Positions 14,310 through 26,317 of a stretch of DNA of 64,000 nucleotides are shown here, piece by piece. The stretch is from Blastobasis lacticolella. Its lineage: Eukaryota; Arthropoda; Insecta; Lepidoptera; Blastobasidae. The notes below the pieces were generated by a model. It did no database searches. It saw only the letters and a program-made list of their open reading frames with translations, and was not told the origin of the DNA. The stretch covers positions 16,522,501 through 16,586,500 of the forward strand of contig LR990046.1 of NCBI GenBank assembly GCA_905147135.1, read 5' to 3'. Each line of letters starts with the position of its first letter. The stretch's first letter is position 1. The translations under genes and the position numbers were made by a program.

Positions 14310-14475
14310 ATTTTCCCACGTATTTCTGGGACTTACGCAGCACGTGAGCGAACCAGCACAGGCGAGCCTCGCAATCTTATCCGCAATATCTCTCATGACA
14401 AGGCTACCACGAATATGCTCGTTATGGACTCGGCCGAGTCGTGTGACGCCGTACATTCACCACAGCATTTTCATA
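14310..14475 (-). mobile_element. RTE LINE reverse-transcriptase C-terminal fragment
   Basis: The minus strand reads MYGVTRLGRVHNEHIRGSL, then VMRDIADKIA, a signature of the region after the RT thumb in lepidopteran RTE elements. It is broken by stops and a frameshift. The same subfamily recurs at 60065-60530. Confidence 0.6.
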
Positions 14476-14479
14476 TCAT

Positions 14480-15680
14480 TGGCGTGAATTTCTCGCGGTG
14501 CGCTTGGTAGAGGTAGATTGTAAAATAAAAATTAATTACAATTTTAAAGAGCGCCCGATATGCAGTGCTCTTAGCGCCAGCCTCGGCCGCTTGTTATAAC
14601 TTTACTAATCCCTAAATGTCAAGATACATGTACAATAAAGTAATATTTATTGTACACGTGTATTATTGAATGTTTGCTCATTCAATGACAACAATGTCTG
14701 TCCACTTGGGGACTGATGACAAATTAATCCAAAGAAAAACTCGATTTTTTTTTCCATGGACGGAGTTGACGATTTATCATAACGAAGCACAATAGGAGAC
14801 AACCAAGCTTGAGGGCCCTAATGTTTCGTACCGAAAAAGCCTGAAAAGACCCAATCTATCATTTGAGAAACATTGTAGAGACGAGCGGGAATATTGTGTT
14901 CCTATAATTTACTCACCAATAGAAATTTTAACAAATTGCTGTTGGCTTATGATGATATATACGTGTTTTCTGCAAGCGTGGTTCCAAATCATTATAAAAA
15001 AATATCTTCTCGGCGGCAGTGAACACCGTGATCAAATCAGGTCAAGATTAGAGATTAGATTATGATCACACATTCAGTCAATGGATATAGTTCTACTTTG
15101 CCAAAGATACCACTTTCCACGAGGTAGGCATTTGACCGCCATCTCACCTGGTGGTAAGTGACGACGCGGCCGATGATGGAGCAACAGCCTATTACTAATA
15201 GCCTTTAAGGCGTCTAGAAGTTATTAACTGTCGTCGTTATAATGATCATGGTATACACTCGCAGGCAACGCGTTCTATTCCTTAGACAAATGCATTATAA
15301 AGGCTAAGCGTGTGAAGATATTCAAGACCGTAACAAGTTGAACAATATGGTCTCTGCCAGCCTCTACGAGAAAAAACAGCGACGTTATGTGTGACCGTAT
15401 TATTTTTTGCACACCACCAAAGTGACCTACAAACAGTTTTTTCACCCAAAGGTGCCGTGACCGCTAAAATTAGCGAGAAATTAAATCACACGCCAAGTCA
15501 CACACCATTGCCCATACACCTGGAATACTAGTATCGATTGTTCGACTTAAAAATAGTGGTCTGTCTCAACCAAAATATAGTGGTACAAATAGAGCCGACT
15601 ATTCAAGGAATCCTTCAAGCTTGTAACAGCACTATTGCGGATGGGCGATGTAACGTTTCTAAATTCTTTTGAACCGCATA
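14480..15680. other. Region upstream of ace-1, nothing firm
   Basis: AT-rich non-coding DNA. A small stem-loop (TGTACAATAAA..TTTATTGTACA) is at 14629-14656. A stretch at 15120-15300 (CACCTGGTGGTAAGTGACG) resembles the start of families E/G. Confidence 0.4.
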
Positions 15681-15684
15681 CACA

Positions 15685-16205
15685 ATGACTCGTGAGTCTT
15701 TGGTACAAGTCCACGAGGAACCGGTTTCGAATCACACTGCGGCCACCAATGACTCTTTTCTGAGTTATGTAGGAAGTTGAATTGTACCCGATGCACATTC
15801 AGGCGACTGAGTATGTAATATAGGTTTTAAGACTTTCGTGGTTATTCACTACACTTTCACTACACATGTTATCGGGTTTGTTACCACGGTTAGTATTGTT
15901 TTTACCTCGATATTTCGACGCAGTTGCATGCGTCATGGTCACGAGTTGACTCTCAAATATCGAGGTAAAAACAATACTAACCGTGGCAACAAACCCGATA
16001 ATATGTGTAGTGAAAGTGGACTGAGTATGTAACCATGATCCAATCTGGTCTGCTTCCCCTTGTAGCAGGATCGCAGAGGTCAGATGGCAGTCGCTCCACT
16101 GTAATTATCTGATCTTCTAAATCCTAGATCATGGTCAAGGCGGACCCCGGAGCCCTCGTTTGCGTGATCATTACCGAGACATTAACGCCAAGATAATGAT
16201 GATAC
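15685..16205 (+). mobile_element. SINE family B split by a hairpin insertion
   Basis: Worn tRNA-like head with B box GGTTTCGAATCAC near 15722, then the usual ACCAATGACTCTTTTCTGAG body, and an AATGATGATAC tail at the right. The body is cleanly interrupted at 15819-16018 by a foldback element. Confidence 0.75.
15819..16018. mobile_element. 200-bp foldback element with 14-bp target-site duplication
   Basis: Near-perfect inverted arms of 64 bp (15852-15915 and 15955-16018) surround a loop of about 39 bp, with 33 bp of non-palindromic DNA on the left. The direct repeat GACTGAGTATGTAA flanks it (15805-15818 and 16019-16032). Removing the insert and one repeat restores the SINE B body. Confidence 0.85.
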
Positions 16206-16560
16206 AATGACAATCTCGGTTTTTCAACTATCCCCAGTCCAATATTGAAGAATCAATACAATCTAGTTTGATGCTTCAATAAAGTGCTTGTTAACTTCCT
16301 AATTACTTCGCAGAAGAGATATCCAATATCGAGTATGACCTAAATGCAGTGTGTAGAAATTTCAATCAGTAACATCCATTGCAGCTATAGGCTTCGGTAA
16401 CAAAGGCTACGAACATCCCCCTGGGGCGCGTAACTCCGAATCCACGAATGGCTATTAAGCTGCGGTGAGAGTCATTTCACACAGCAGTGTAATTTTTTAG
16501 CTTAAGTGCTGTTTTTCGTCAATCTGTTGAATGGACGGTGCTAAGAGACGCATATCCATA

Positions 16561-16800
16561 TTTCGGTTGTTCTTGATCTTGATCCAGAATTTGGCAAATC
16601 AGGTCATTACAGTGCGTCAACTGGGGAACCTGTCTAGATTGAATAAATTTTTATACCACTAATCTGGCAAACAAGCTTACGATCTGCCTCACCAGGCTGT
16701 GTCCAACTAATGTACACAATTCAAAAATAAGTCATTGGTGCATGGCATGGCATGTGCACGATACCTCTCGCTTGCGAGTCGGACCGTCGCGTCGCCGCGT
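16561..16800 (-). mobile_element. SINE family B copy broken by a family G fragment
   Basis: The 3' half is at 16561-16635 (CAGAATTTGGCAAATCAGGTC) and the head at 16695-16800 (ACCTCTCGCTTGCGAGTCGG). Between them lies the start of family G (TTTTTATACCACTAATCTGG). The edges are too worn to show a duplication. Confidence 0.55.
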
Positions 16801-17559
16801 CGGTCGGACCCTTTTAGCGAACGCGGCATCCATTTTTATCGACGAAACAACTTCCAACTGATAATATATTTTGATAAATTAGTTTTAATGTTACTCAATC
16901 AAACTACATTGTTCGATGGATCGGTTAATTAGGTTATGTGCACATTTACAACATTAATAAAATGTAACATTGTTACATATTCACAGGTGTGCAGTATGGT
17001 ACCTACCGGCAAATACGTGATGATTGTAATTTAACCATTAGTTATCACATTGATCACCTTTGATATGATAATAATTTATCATGTGATGTTTTGTTTCGTG
17101 TTCGTATAATATTTGTTTTGTTTGTGTACCTTGATAACATGTATCTGAATTTAGGGATGTTTTCAACAATACACCACACGCAGTTGCAAAATACGCGGTC
17201 CTATGACGCAGGCAGTGGCAACGGTCGGATGCCGTACGTATTGGGACCGGATACTATTGTCTGCCCGCCATTGTTTCTAATATTGTATGTGAGAGATTGT
17301 TTCCCCGCTATTTGTAGGCACTTACGGAGACATGTCATCACAATGTGAGATATTAATAACAAGGTTATAAGGGACGCTGGGGCGTTTACTTTCGCATTTG
17401 TCGTATTTGGTAGGCGATTTGGGTGGTTTGGTTTATTCGTTTTTGAAGCTGTTCGTAATTTGTCATTCTTTTAGTAGCTGACCTACAATTCATCTGGTAC
17501 TGGAGTGGTACAAACTAATCGATGCAGCCGATATCGTCCAATTTATGGGGTGACTAGCG

Positions 17560-17735
17560 ACCCGCCCCGTATTCGCAAGGGTTTTCTTGGGTTTTATCTA
17601 ATATAATATGTATGTATTATACATATAAACCTTCCGGAAGAAATTTTCTACCTGATGGTTCAGTAATTTTTGAGTTTATCGCGAACGATAGACAGACAAC
17701 CGCGGCGTGGGACTTTGTTTTATAATATGTAGTTA
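17560..17735. repeat. Dispersed lepidopteran repeat end
   Basis: Contains CTAGCGACCCGCCCCGTATTCG and GGCGTGGGACTTTGTTTTATAATATG, sequence known to me as a common lepidopteran dispersed element. A related inverted end (GAAGCCGGAGTGGGTCGCTCG) is at 28600-28645. Confidence 0.5.
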
Positions 17736-18301
17736 TACCACATTCGCGTTAACAATGTTAGTTAAATTAATTACTACAATTTTAAAAGTATTTTCCGGAT
17801 TTCACTGGTGCAATTGTGTATAACATTACGTTAATGTTAATAAAGTTAGATAAGTTTAGAATTTTGTTGTAGGTATCTAGGTAAAAATGTCCAACATGAT
17901 TTAGCTGACCCGCTTGTTTGTCTTATTTTAAGACCAATCGCCTATTAGCTACATGAAATTAGGACAAGGTAACTCTGCCAAACGATATTGCACACGGCTG
18001 CCAAATGCATCACCGTATAAATACGTCGCCTTAATTTGGTAGCATAATCTTGGCCAGATAAAATCTCTATCAAGAAGAAATGGGGGGAGCGAGCAGGATA
18101 AAGTTCGTACGAAATTGCCACCAAGTTTCCCCTCAAGCGATACAAGTCGTGTTTACTTTGGTTTCGACGCTTTTCGTGTTTTCTTTACACTCAGTATATA
18201 GATTATACAAGAGAAAGGTTGTTAAAAAGAAATATTTTGGACATAGAGAATAGATAGAGCCTCGACCTATAGAGAAGTACACAGTCAATATGTCACAACT
18301 A

Positions 18302-18782
18302 GGGGTCTATAAAGGCCATATTAGCGTTTTTCATGATTCATATTAATTTATCACAAACTTATATACAGCGTCGCTGTTGTTGACATTGCATTGCATGACA
18401 ATTCAAAATGGCGTCACGAAGTTTCAGTTTTGACCAACGTATCAGCGGCCTTAGCCAAGAGGTTGCGTTAATCTACAATCGTTTGTGGTAGAAAAAATGT
18501 ATGGGATTTGACATAAGCTAACGTTATCTGACATAAGCTGTTTGTGGTAGAAATTCATGGTCCATAGACAATTCACGTACTTTCGGTGTACAAAGGAGGC
18601 GGATTGGCGGATGACCCTAAACAATCGGAGTCAATGTAGATGTTGGTAGAAATAGTCGAACTTCGAGCTGTCAATTTTCTACCATACACGCATCACGCAA
18701 GCGGAGCTGTCAAAGATGCTAGACCAGCAGATAAGTTTGTGGCACTCTAATATGAAACGCTAATGTGGCCTTTTTAGACCCC
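18302..18782. mobile_element. Non-coding element with about 30-bp terminal inverted repeats
   Basis: The left end GGGGTCTATAAAGGCCATAT and the right end, read in reverse as GGGGTCTAAAAAGGCCACAT, match over about 30 bp. The roughly 480-bp interior has no ORF but holds a tandem duplication of TGACATAAGCT around 18510-18540. Probably a MITE; no clear target-site duplication. Confidence 0.6.
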
Positions 18783-19504
18783 CTGAAGAGAAGATGTTAG
18801 CAGATTGGAGAAAAGAATGGAGATTGCTTCAGCGACATCGCGGCGCGCGAGCCGTTGCTGCAACTGTGCATTCGGGAAGCTTTCGCGAGATTTGGACTCA
18901 CCCTTAGGGATTGTGGGCCATATCAACATCGTCTATACCCAACTGTTACGGCGAATTAATAGTTTAAAAAATTCTTGTTTAAAAACGAATCGACGTGGTT
19001 CAGATGACAGTCGCCGCACGTAAAAGTCTAGTATTAGTAACCTTTCCAACAGAAGAGCGAACCCTGGCCGGCAGAAACCGCTAAGGGATTTTCCGCTTTG
19101 ATGAAGATGAAAAAAAAAATAGTTTGTAGGTGTTTCAAAAAATCTCTATACAGCTACTGTACAGCTTGCAGTGAAACGACGCTTCACTATAATATCAAGA
19201 GTTTGCCGATTAAATATTTATCACCAGTCCGGCTGCCCGGGTTTATTGACAGAAGCAAATCAAACTTTCCCCTCTGAGCCGCCGGAAATTAGATATTGCA
19301 AAAATATCTCGCCTCTCATTCGTTTGTTTTGCTTTTTTGGTCCTTCGTAAACAAAATGTTCGTTAGTCAAATGAAAATGAATAAGGAGGCAACGGAAATT
19401 GTTTATTGAAAGACGAATAATAGTGTATGTTGATGTAGTATCCTTTTGACGAGTTATATCAGATAAACAAAATGCCATGACAAGCAGAAGCCAGATTAGC
19501 AAAA

Positions 19505-19690
19505 TGACAAATTAGCATTAGCATATACATTTTTGAGTAGGTCAAGGTGAACAAGCAAGCGGGCCACCTGATGGAAAGTGGTCATCGACAACTATGGATA
19601 CCATAATGCACCATAAATGCAACACCAGGGGCGTCACCAAAAGCGTTACAATATCCTCTCTAAACAATTCCAAAATTTCCATAACAGCTG
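19505..19690 (-). mobile_element. Family F fragment
   Basis: GCGGGCCACCTGATGGAAAG and following sequence is the reverse complement of the 3' half of the 7575-7924 copy. Truncated at both ends. Confidence 0.6.
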
Positions 19691-20059
19691 TATAGATAAG
19701 CATATTCAGTAATAACGTATTCAATTGAGTTTAATATAAAATCGGAAATCGGATTATGCATCGCAACGTAAACATTTTAACACATCAAATGAATGCAAAT
19801 AAACAAATTTACGCAATAATTCAGCAATTGAGGTATAATTTATTCAAAATTACGAATACAGAAGCAGGAATACATAACTCAGGCCTGCTGAGATTAGCAT
19901 AACTGATTCCACAGCCACTGGTCCGGGATAAAGTGGGATTAAATTTGTTATTTAGTATTATTGGAAAACGGTATTATCGCTAATCACTGCCTTAGCACTC
20001 GCTAACGATTCTATACCGTATATAGAATGGAATTGGGAAGCATTGAGTGGAATGTAATA

Positions 20060-20500
20060 GGAACATCCATGGTGTGATCAAATCTGGTCAGGTTCCCCTG
20101 GTAGCAGGGTCATTGAGGTCAGATGACAATCATTATCACAGCCCATAACAGTCCATTGCAGGACTTAGGGACTCTCCTACAAAAAGGGAGGTTATTGCCA
20201 TCATCTCCACGCTTGGCAGGCGTGTTGGAGATCGCAGTGTTATAATATAACAATAGAAAATGCTGCTGCCCATTTTCCAGTCTACGGAGGCGCTTAGATC
20301 TTTTGCCTCGAAAACATTAGTCGCCTTGTAAGACACCTACGAGTGTAAGAGGTTGGTGCTATTCTACTCTGCCGGACACCACACGGGCGATGACAATCGC
20401 TTCACTGTAATTACCTGATCTGCCAAATCTTGCATCATGATCAAGGCAAACCCCGGGCCCTCGTGCGCGAGAGCACAGCCAGGACATTAACACCATGATT
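20060..20500 (+). mobile_element. SINE family B split by a family A insertion
   Basis: The left part ends GGTCAGATGACAATC and the right part resumes GATGACAATCGCTTCACTG and ends ACATTAACACCATGATT. The two parts join into a normal B body once the 20132-20388 insert is removed. Confidence 0.8.
20132..20388 (-). mobile_element. Family A retroposon inserted in SINE B
   Basis: A 257-bp copy on the minus strand, flanked by the 10-bp direct repeat GATGACAATC (20122-20131 and 20389-20398). Its 5' end (CCCGTGTGGTGTCCGGCAGAG) is at 20388, so it is full-length by comparison with the 4521 and 6939 copies. Confidence 0.9.
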
Positions 20501-20544
20501 TTTTATCCATTAACGCCAGCACAACCGGAACATTAACACCATGA

Positions 20545-20595
20545 ATCACAGAGCCGTATTAAACGCAGTGCAATGCGTTCACTTGGTAAAGAACC
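20545..20595 (-). repeat. Family J repeat fragment
   Basis: Reverse of the GCACTGCGTTCAATACGGCTC block present at 32150 and 63180. Confidence 0.5.
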
Positions 20596-20599
20596 ACTA

Positions 20600-21705
20600 A
20601 ATAATCGCATAGTAACGCAAGCGTACAAGCATTGTTTGCGAAATGTCATTTCACTGACTAAAAAAATCAATCAAAGGATATATGCTTTTATTTCAATAAA
20701 TGTATTAAAATATTATACCATATTGTGATGCCCCATACAAGTGTCGACCTTTGTACACATCCACCCCTGAAATCGATAAACTACTTTTCATTCCGGACGA
20801 TACAACACTCTGTTTTATTTGAATATTTCATACGGCAGAACAAAACATGCATAGAGACTAACATATTATGTTTATCTAGATTGTTCCAGAGACGGCTTCC
20901 ACAAAATGGAACATCAAGATCTTTTAACCAGCAACAAAATGTCTTCCTCTTTTCACTCACAATTTCACAGATGTTCCCCGACGGGCCGGGATATCAAAAT
21001 TAAATTATGCTAATTCCGCCTAAAAACCAGGCCATTTTGTAAGCGCTTCTATGCTTTGAGAGGGAAAAGTTTTATGAAAAAATAAAATATCAGATTTCCG
21101 GAGCAGCCGTCGTAAACAACGCTTTTGAGCTTCGGATTGCAATTGCGAAGTTGTTTCGTTTATTTACACTCGGTGCTTCATTATTAATTCGATGCTTCAT
21201 AATAACAGGTTGAAGTTTATCCTCTATTGGACTCGTCCATATTAGTTTTTATTCAATTCGCGTCCTTATTTATATTAATATTATAAAGAGAAATACCGTA
21301 AAATAGTTTATTGCTATTTCTAGACATTTATTTGAGCAGATTTATAATAACTATGGTGGTTACGAAGAACAATTTTTTTTCCTAAAATAACTTTTGGGAA
21401 AACATTTGCCGATATTTTGATCGACCTACTACATTTTTGTCTAGTGGTAGTTCGTTTTGGCCAACATGTGGAGACTCCAACTTTCGTCTTGTTAGACGCC
21501 GGTGACAAGAGTGGTTTGGAGCTTAAGCAAACTCTGCCGGACACCACAAAGCCCCCAATATATCCCATATTAGTACAGAATAACACTTATTGTTCTACGT
21601 AGTTATTCTAGGTCAACGCTGAGTGCATGAAATACTAAATACAAGTGGGCCTAGTACTTCCCATAGAATGTGGTGAGCGGCAATCGTGAGAGCTCAGCTG
21701 CGATC
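20600..21705. other. Non-coding stretch, nothing firm
   Basis: AT-rich. A short family A head in reverse (CTCTGCCGGACACCAC) is at 21532-21547. No gene model is supported on either strand. Confidence 0.4.
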
Positions 21706-21712
21706 ACTGAAT

Positions 21713-22027
21713 GTTGGCGTTAAGTGGCCCGGGGTCCGCCTTGACCATGGTCCAGAATTTGGCAGATCAGGTCATTACAGTGGAGCAACTGCCATCAGAC
21801 CTCCATGACTGCTACTAGAGGAACCTGTCCAGATTGGATACCTATGGATTGGACCTAATTGATCACGATGGTTTCCCTCCGTAAGAGCATCTGTATGTTT
21901 TGAACTAACACATAACTGATGTATATTACTCAGAAAAGAGTTATTGGTACATGGTCGCAGCGACATTCGAACCCGGTCTCTCGCTTAAGAGCTGGAGACC
22001 CTAACCACTAGGCCACCGACGCTCTTA
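21713..22027 (-). mobile_element. SINE family B, nearly complete
   Basis: Runs from GGCGTTAAGTGGCCCGGGGTC (tail side) to the tRNA-like head TCTCGCTTAAGAGCTGGAGACC and CCACTAGGCCACCGACGCTC. The ATGATG tail is missing. Confidence 0.75.
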
Positions 22028-22496
22028 ACAGAAATAAATGCAGACTGTACCTAAAAAGGTTTTGACTACAAAATGCACCAGAACAGCGTCGAACAAAAGC
22101 AAGAAGGCCGACCTTGCTTGACTATGCCACAAACCACAACAGCGATTTTAAAATTGCAACCAAACATTCGACGCCGCAGTTGCCGCAGTCCTATAAATTA
22201 GTCAGAGCCGTCAAAACTCCAATTTAAAACTGGCACTCGAAGAAAAAGAAAGCACTCGAGTTCTAAATTTGAAATGGCGAGGGGCGCGATATCACGAGTG
22301 TGGCGTGCGCCAAGGCCAAACACTGCAGATACTAAAGGCATTTGCAATTCAAAAGGTGAGAACTAGAGATGCCACGAATAGTTGGTTAGCGATTAATCGG
22401 TATTCCGGCGATTATTCGCCAGGAAAAGAGATAGAGACTGTAGGGAAAATGAACCGTCATAATATGTGAGGGCGTTGAGTTACCAGTAATATGAAA

Positions 22497-22785
22497 TAAT
22501 AATAATCATCATCATCATCTTGGCGTTATTGTCTCGGTTATGTTCTCGCGCGCAAGGGCCCTTGGTCCGCTTTGACGATGATCCAGGATTTGGTAGATCA
22601 AGTAATTACATTGGAGCAACTGACCTCCGTGACCCAGTTAACAGGAGTACCTGACCAGATTGGATCATGGTTACACACTGAATCGCCAGAATACGCAGGT
22701 TTCATCACTATGTTTTCCCTCACCGTAGAGCATCAGTTGGTGTTAAACTAATGTACATAACTCAGAAAAGAGTGATTAGTATACC
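22497..22785 (-). mobile_element. SINE family B, tail intact, head lost
   Basis: The tail ATCATCATCATCATCTTGGCG is at the left, then the full body to TCAGAAAAGAGTGATTAG. The head portion is absent. Confidence 0.75.
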
Positions 22786-23572
22786 AGTAATAACATTTAA
22801 CAAATCAGAATGTTATTTCTCATAAACGGAAGGCCGCTTCTCTTTTACGCAAATAACTCTACTTTTATACAGATTACACTTTATTCCTTTTTTATTTTAT
22901 GATTAATGAAGTAACCACGCTTCTAGTGGCCAGCAAACTTAACTAAAGTTCATAAAGGGTTTATAAAAGTAAGAATGAATTTTTTATTTATGATCGATGG
23001 GCTTTCAGTACCTACAATTTGAATTTTCCATTTCTAAGGTCCCACACCGATTTTGAGAAACATTCGTATATATTTAGAATCATAAGTTTGGGAGCACCTT
23101 GTAATGTTGCTAAACGATACCTAACCACGCTGATACACAATAATAATAATTACTTAGTGTGATCTGTTTTATATTTAATAGTTAGTTTCAGATTGATTAT
23201 TTTTAAACCCGTACCTAGTAGTTTTATTTTCGCTGACATTTTGTATCCGAAAATTATTCGCAAATTTTGAATACTAGACACTATTATTCGCTATGCGACG
23301 AGTAATGAAAAAATTACGAATAATGTCGAATATCGCTAATAGCGGCATCTCTAGTCAGAACCACAGACTGAAGAAACTGCCTGACCTCCCTTTCCGTACG
23401 AAAGGAATCTACACAGTTTATCGAAATGGCGCAGCAGAGCTCAAGTGGTTGGTCAGCTGAGGCCTTCGGGCTTTTTGAATAAGCAATAGCTATTGGTCGG
23501 TCAATATTGTTGATGGTCTTGGCGGTTTTATAATATTGACGAACTGCGTGGTTCAATGGTTACCCGGTCTGC

Positions 23573-23682
23573 CATGATTGATTTTAATGTCTCTTATGGG
23601 TCTGTATAATAAGTTGTCTAGCACCCATAACACAAGCTTTGCCTACTTTGGGGCTAGATGGCGCTATGTGAGTTGAACTAAG
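23573..23682 (+). mobile_element. SINE family D, 3' half
   Basis: CTAGCACCCATAACACAAGC, then CTTTGGGGCTAGATGGCGCT, shared with 28955-29045, 53688-53875, 57740-57950 and 59228-59430. Confidence 0.65.
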
Positions 23683-23728
23683 CTTATTCATTTACTTATT
23701 TTTTTGTGACGCAGATAAGTTGGGGTCC

Positions 23729-24340
23729 AAGTCTGCTAATTGTATTTAACTCACATGCTATTGATATTTAATTGAGGCTTAATCGCGACTACGTTACGAT
23801 TGAGATGAATTGACTTTCTTCAAAAGCGTTTTGGCGGTGCAAGATAAGATAGATGTTGGCAAGCGAAGATGGTGAGAAGGGAGAAAAGGGTAATTACCCA
23901 CCTGGCCGGGTGTTGTGACCAGGGGACCAAGGGCCCGACAGTTGATCGTCGGAAGTTGTATATATGCCGTGGAAGTTGGCACATTTCTCTAGCGCGATGT
24001 ATCTATGTGCGGATGCTTGCCAACCTTGTGTTCGTGTACTCGTAATGTGAGCATCGTTGAGTCTTCCCTATTGGAGCAGTAGAGCGATAGATGTCGCCAC
24101 AGCGTAATAATTGACTCTCAGATAAATAGCTATTAAATAAAACTGATGTAGACTTCTAAAAATTTACGAAGCAACTTGTCTTTTTAGAACACTATTAAGT
24201 TACAATCATACCTACTAGGAATTAGTCCAATTGTAGTTCAATGGAATGTCAATGGAAAATCATTGCTCTTAAACAAGTAGCAGAATGGCAAAAACGAGTC
24301 AAACTTCCTATTAAGATACAATTCGTAATTTTGCAGACTT
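23729..24340 (+). mobile_element. Family L element, internally expanded
   Basis: Its two ends match 41575-41922. About 240 extra bases near 23810-24105 separate segments that are close together in the other copy. The ends carry a short inverted AAGTCTGC, suggesting a small DNA transposon. Confidence 0.5.
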
Positions 24341-24461
24341 AGAACCCTGTTCTATAAAACGTACATGTTTATACACAAGTTAGCGCACTGCTACACTTCA
24401 GCCTCTGACCAAATTAGTAGAGGCTATTGCCGTTATTTCTAAGTTTGCCGGGCCTTATTTA

Positions 24462-24660
24462 TGATTCATCATATCAGCCAGAAGACGCCCACTGCTGGGC
24501 ATAGGCCTCCCCCAGAGATCTCCACAAAGGCCGGTCCTGTGCTCTCCGCATCCAGCTGGTACCTGCGATCCTTACCAGATCGTCGGTCCACCTCGTTGGA
24601 GGCCTACCCACGCTGCGTCTTCCGGTACGTGGTCGCCACTCGAGAACTTTACTACACTTA
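24462..24660 (-). mobile_element. RTE LINE 3' end
   Basis: Reverse of the RTE C-terminal region; CCAGAAGACGCCCACTGCTG and CCAGCTGGTACCTGCGATCC are shared with 30055-30150 and 47165-47275. Confidence 0.6.
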
Positions 24661-24945
24661 TACTATTCATTATGACAAAGTAGAAAACGAATGTATCTAC
24701 CTGACATTTCAGTAAGTACGCTTTACATGACCTACTTTATGTGATCAGATCAATAGCCCGTTCATATGAGATGATATCAAGTAATTTAAAAGCAGCGACG
24801 CCAATTAGTTATTAACACTCGTCAATCTGGTGCCTAAATAATATTTAATTTAGCTGGTGGAGTCCATGGAGAGTATGTTTTTATTTCTTTAGATAACGAG
24901 ATATTTTATTTTTAAAAAGTATTTCTTTTGAATGAAGCGTCCGTG

Positions 24946-25040
24946 GCCGAGTGGTTACGGTTATCGACACGTAAGCGAGAGGTACCGGGTTCAATTCCCA
25001 CTGCGATCACCAATGACTCTTTTCTGAGTTACTTTTCTAA
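24946..25040 (+). mobile_element. SINE family B head with tRNA-Ser-like promoter boxes
   Basis: A-box region GTGGCCGAGTGGTTACGG, B box GGGTTCAATTCCCAC, then the start of the body (ACCAATGACTCTTTTCTGAG). This is one of the best-preserved Pol III heads. Only the head is present. Confidence 0.7.
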
Positions 25041-25679
25041 CCTTGGTAAAGACAGTACTTTTTCAATACCAATATGATGAGGTAGGTACACTTCAGTCTT
25101 CTGGCATATGTACTTGAACTTGTAGTACCTACCTACTTTAATGAAGGTACGTACTAGTACAATTATACACATTCATTTATTATGTTTATAATTACTGGTG
25201 ACCGGAAAGCTGGCTTTTCCTCGAGCAACGGATTTGCATCGCTATTCAACGACAACGCAGCCAGCTTTCTGGGACCATTACGGGTTCAGCACTGTGGACT
25301 AATTTAAACATTTTTAGCACGTATTTTATATGTATTCGTGTATATTTATATTGAGAGTCGGTTGGAGTCGTATGGTTACGGTACCACTGTTAAAATGCCC
25401 TCAGAAATGGTTTTAGGACAGTGGGCGAAAAAACCTTCTTTATATTAGATTTGTAACTGTGGGCCTAAACGTCTGAGGAAAAATAATAATATCAATTAAT
25501 GGGGTTTTGCCAAAACAAGACCGGCCCGAAACGCAATTCATGTGACATAGAACAAACTAAATGAGCGCACACGGATATAACATTGGAAAGCAAAATAAGT
25601 TCGCAATCATCAGAGATAATTTGAGTGTTTGGACGCTATCCTAGATAGTTGGTAGTAATAATAAAAATAATAACACCGT

Positions 25680-26177
25680 ATGCTGCACCCACGCTCGTCT
25701 GTCATGAGACTGTACATCCCACGTAAATGTGGAGGTCGTGGCTTCTTAAGCGCCAAGACCCTCCACAATCGTGAGGTGTGCAGTCTTAGAGACTACTTTC
25801 ATAACAACGAGTGTGGGATGCATCGTGCTGTGGCGGTGGTAGACAGAGGCCTTACCCCGCTGTCCTTGGCAAACGAGAACTGGCGCAAACCAAAGGTCCT
25901 AAGCACCATAGACCCGCAAGGACGTATGGAAGAGCAAGGAGCTACATGGGCGGTTCTACAGGCTCAGGACTTGGCTCACGAGGTGACCGCCATGTGGGAT
26001 GTTGATTCGACGATCATTGTTCCGATAGTCGTTTCAGTGAACGGTCTCATAGCGAAGAGCCTCGACCAACATCTCAAGAGTCTCTCGCTAGATGGTTGGG
26101 TCAAGGGCCAGATTCAGAAAGCGGTTCTCTTGGAGACGGCGCGTATTGTCAGGAGGTTCCTGTCTCTGCAGCCCTAA
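25680..26177 (+). pseudogene. C-terminal fragment of a reverse transcriptase (R2/R4-type LINE)
   Basis: An open 165-codon stretch. LHPRSSVMRLYIPRKCGGRG and the following SLRDYF are typical of the region after the RT domain in R2/R4/Dong-like non-LTR elements. No catalytic RT motif is present, so it is a 5'-truncated copy rather than a host gene. AAT/TAA-rich triplet runs flank it (about 25657-25675 and 26300-26320), which recalls the TAA-repeat targets reported for Dong. Clade assignment is uncertain. Confidence 0.5.
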
Positions 26178-26317
26178 CCGCCGGCAGCTTGGGCCTCGCC
26201 CCGGTGCTGGTGGTACTCTAGGTTTAGGTTTTTTATAATATTTATTTTTCATATATATGTATTGTAAAAAATGTAGACCTAAGAATAAAAATAAATATGG
26301 AGAATAATAATAATAAA

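Noticed and set aside
24950..25015. A functional tRNA-Ser gene
   Set aside because: Only the promoter boxes are tRNA-like; the acceptor stem does not pair and SINE B sequence follows directly.
25680..26177. A host single-exon gene of 165 codons
   Set aside because: The sequence resembles the C-terminus of non-LTR reverse transcriptases and lacks a complete domain or promoter.
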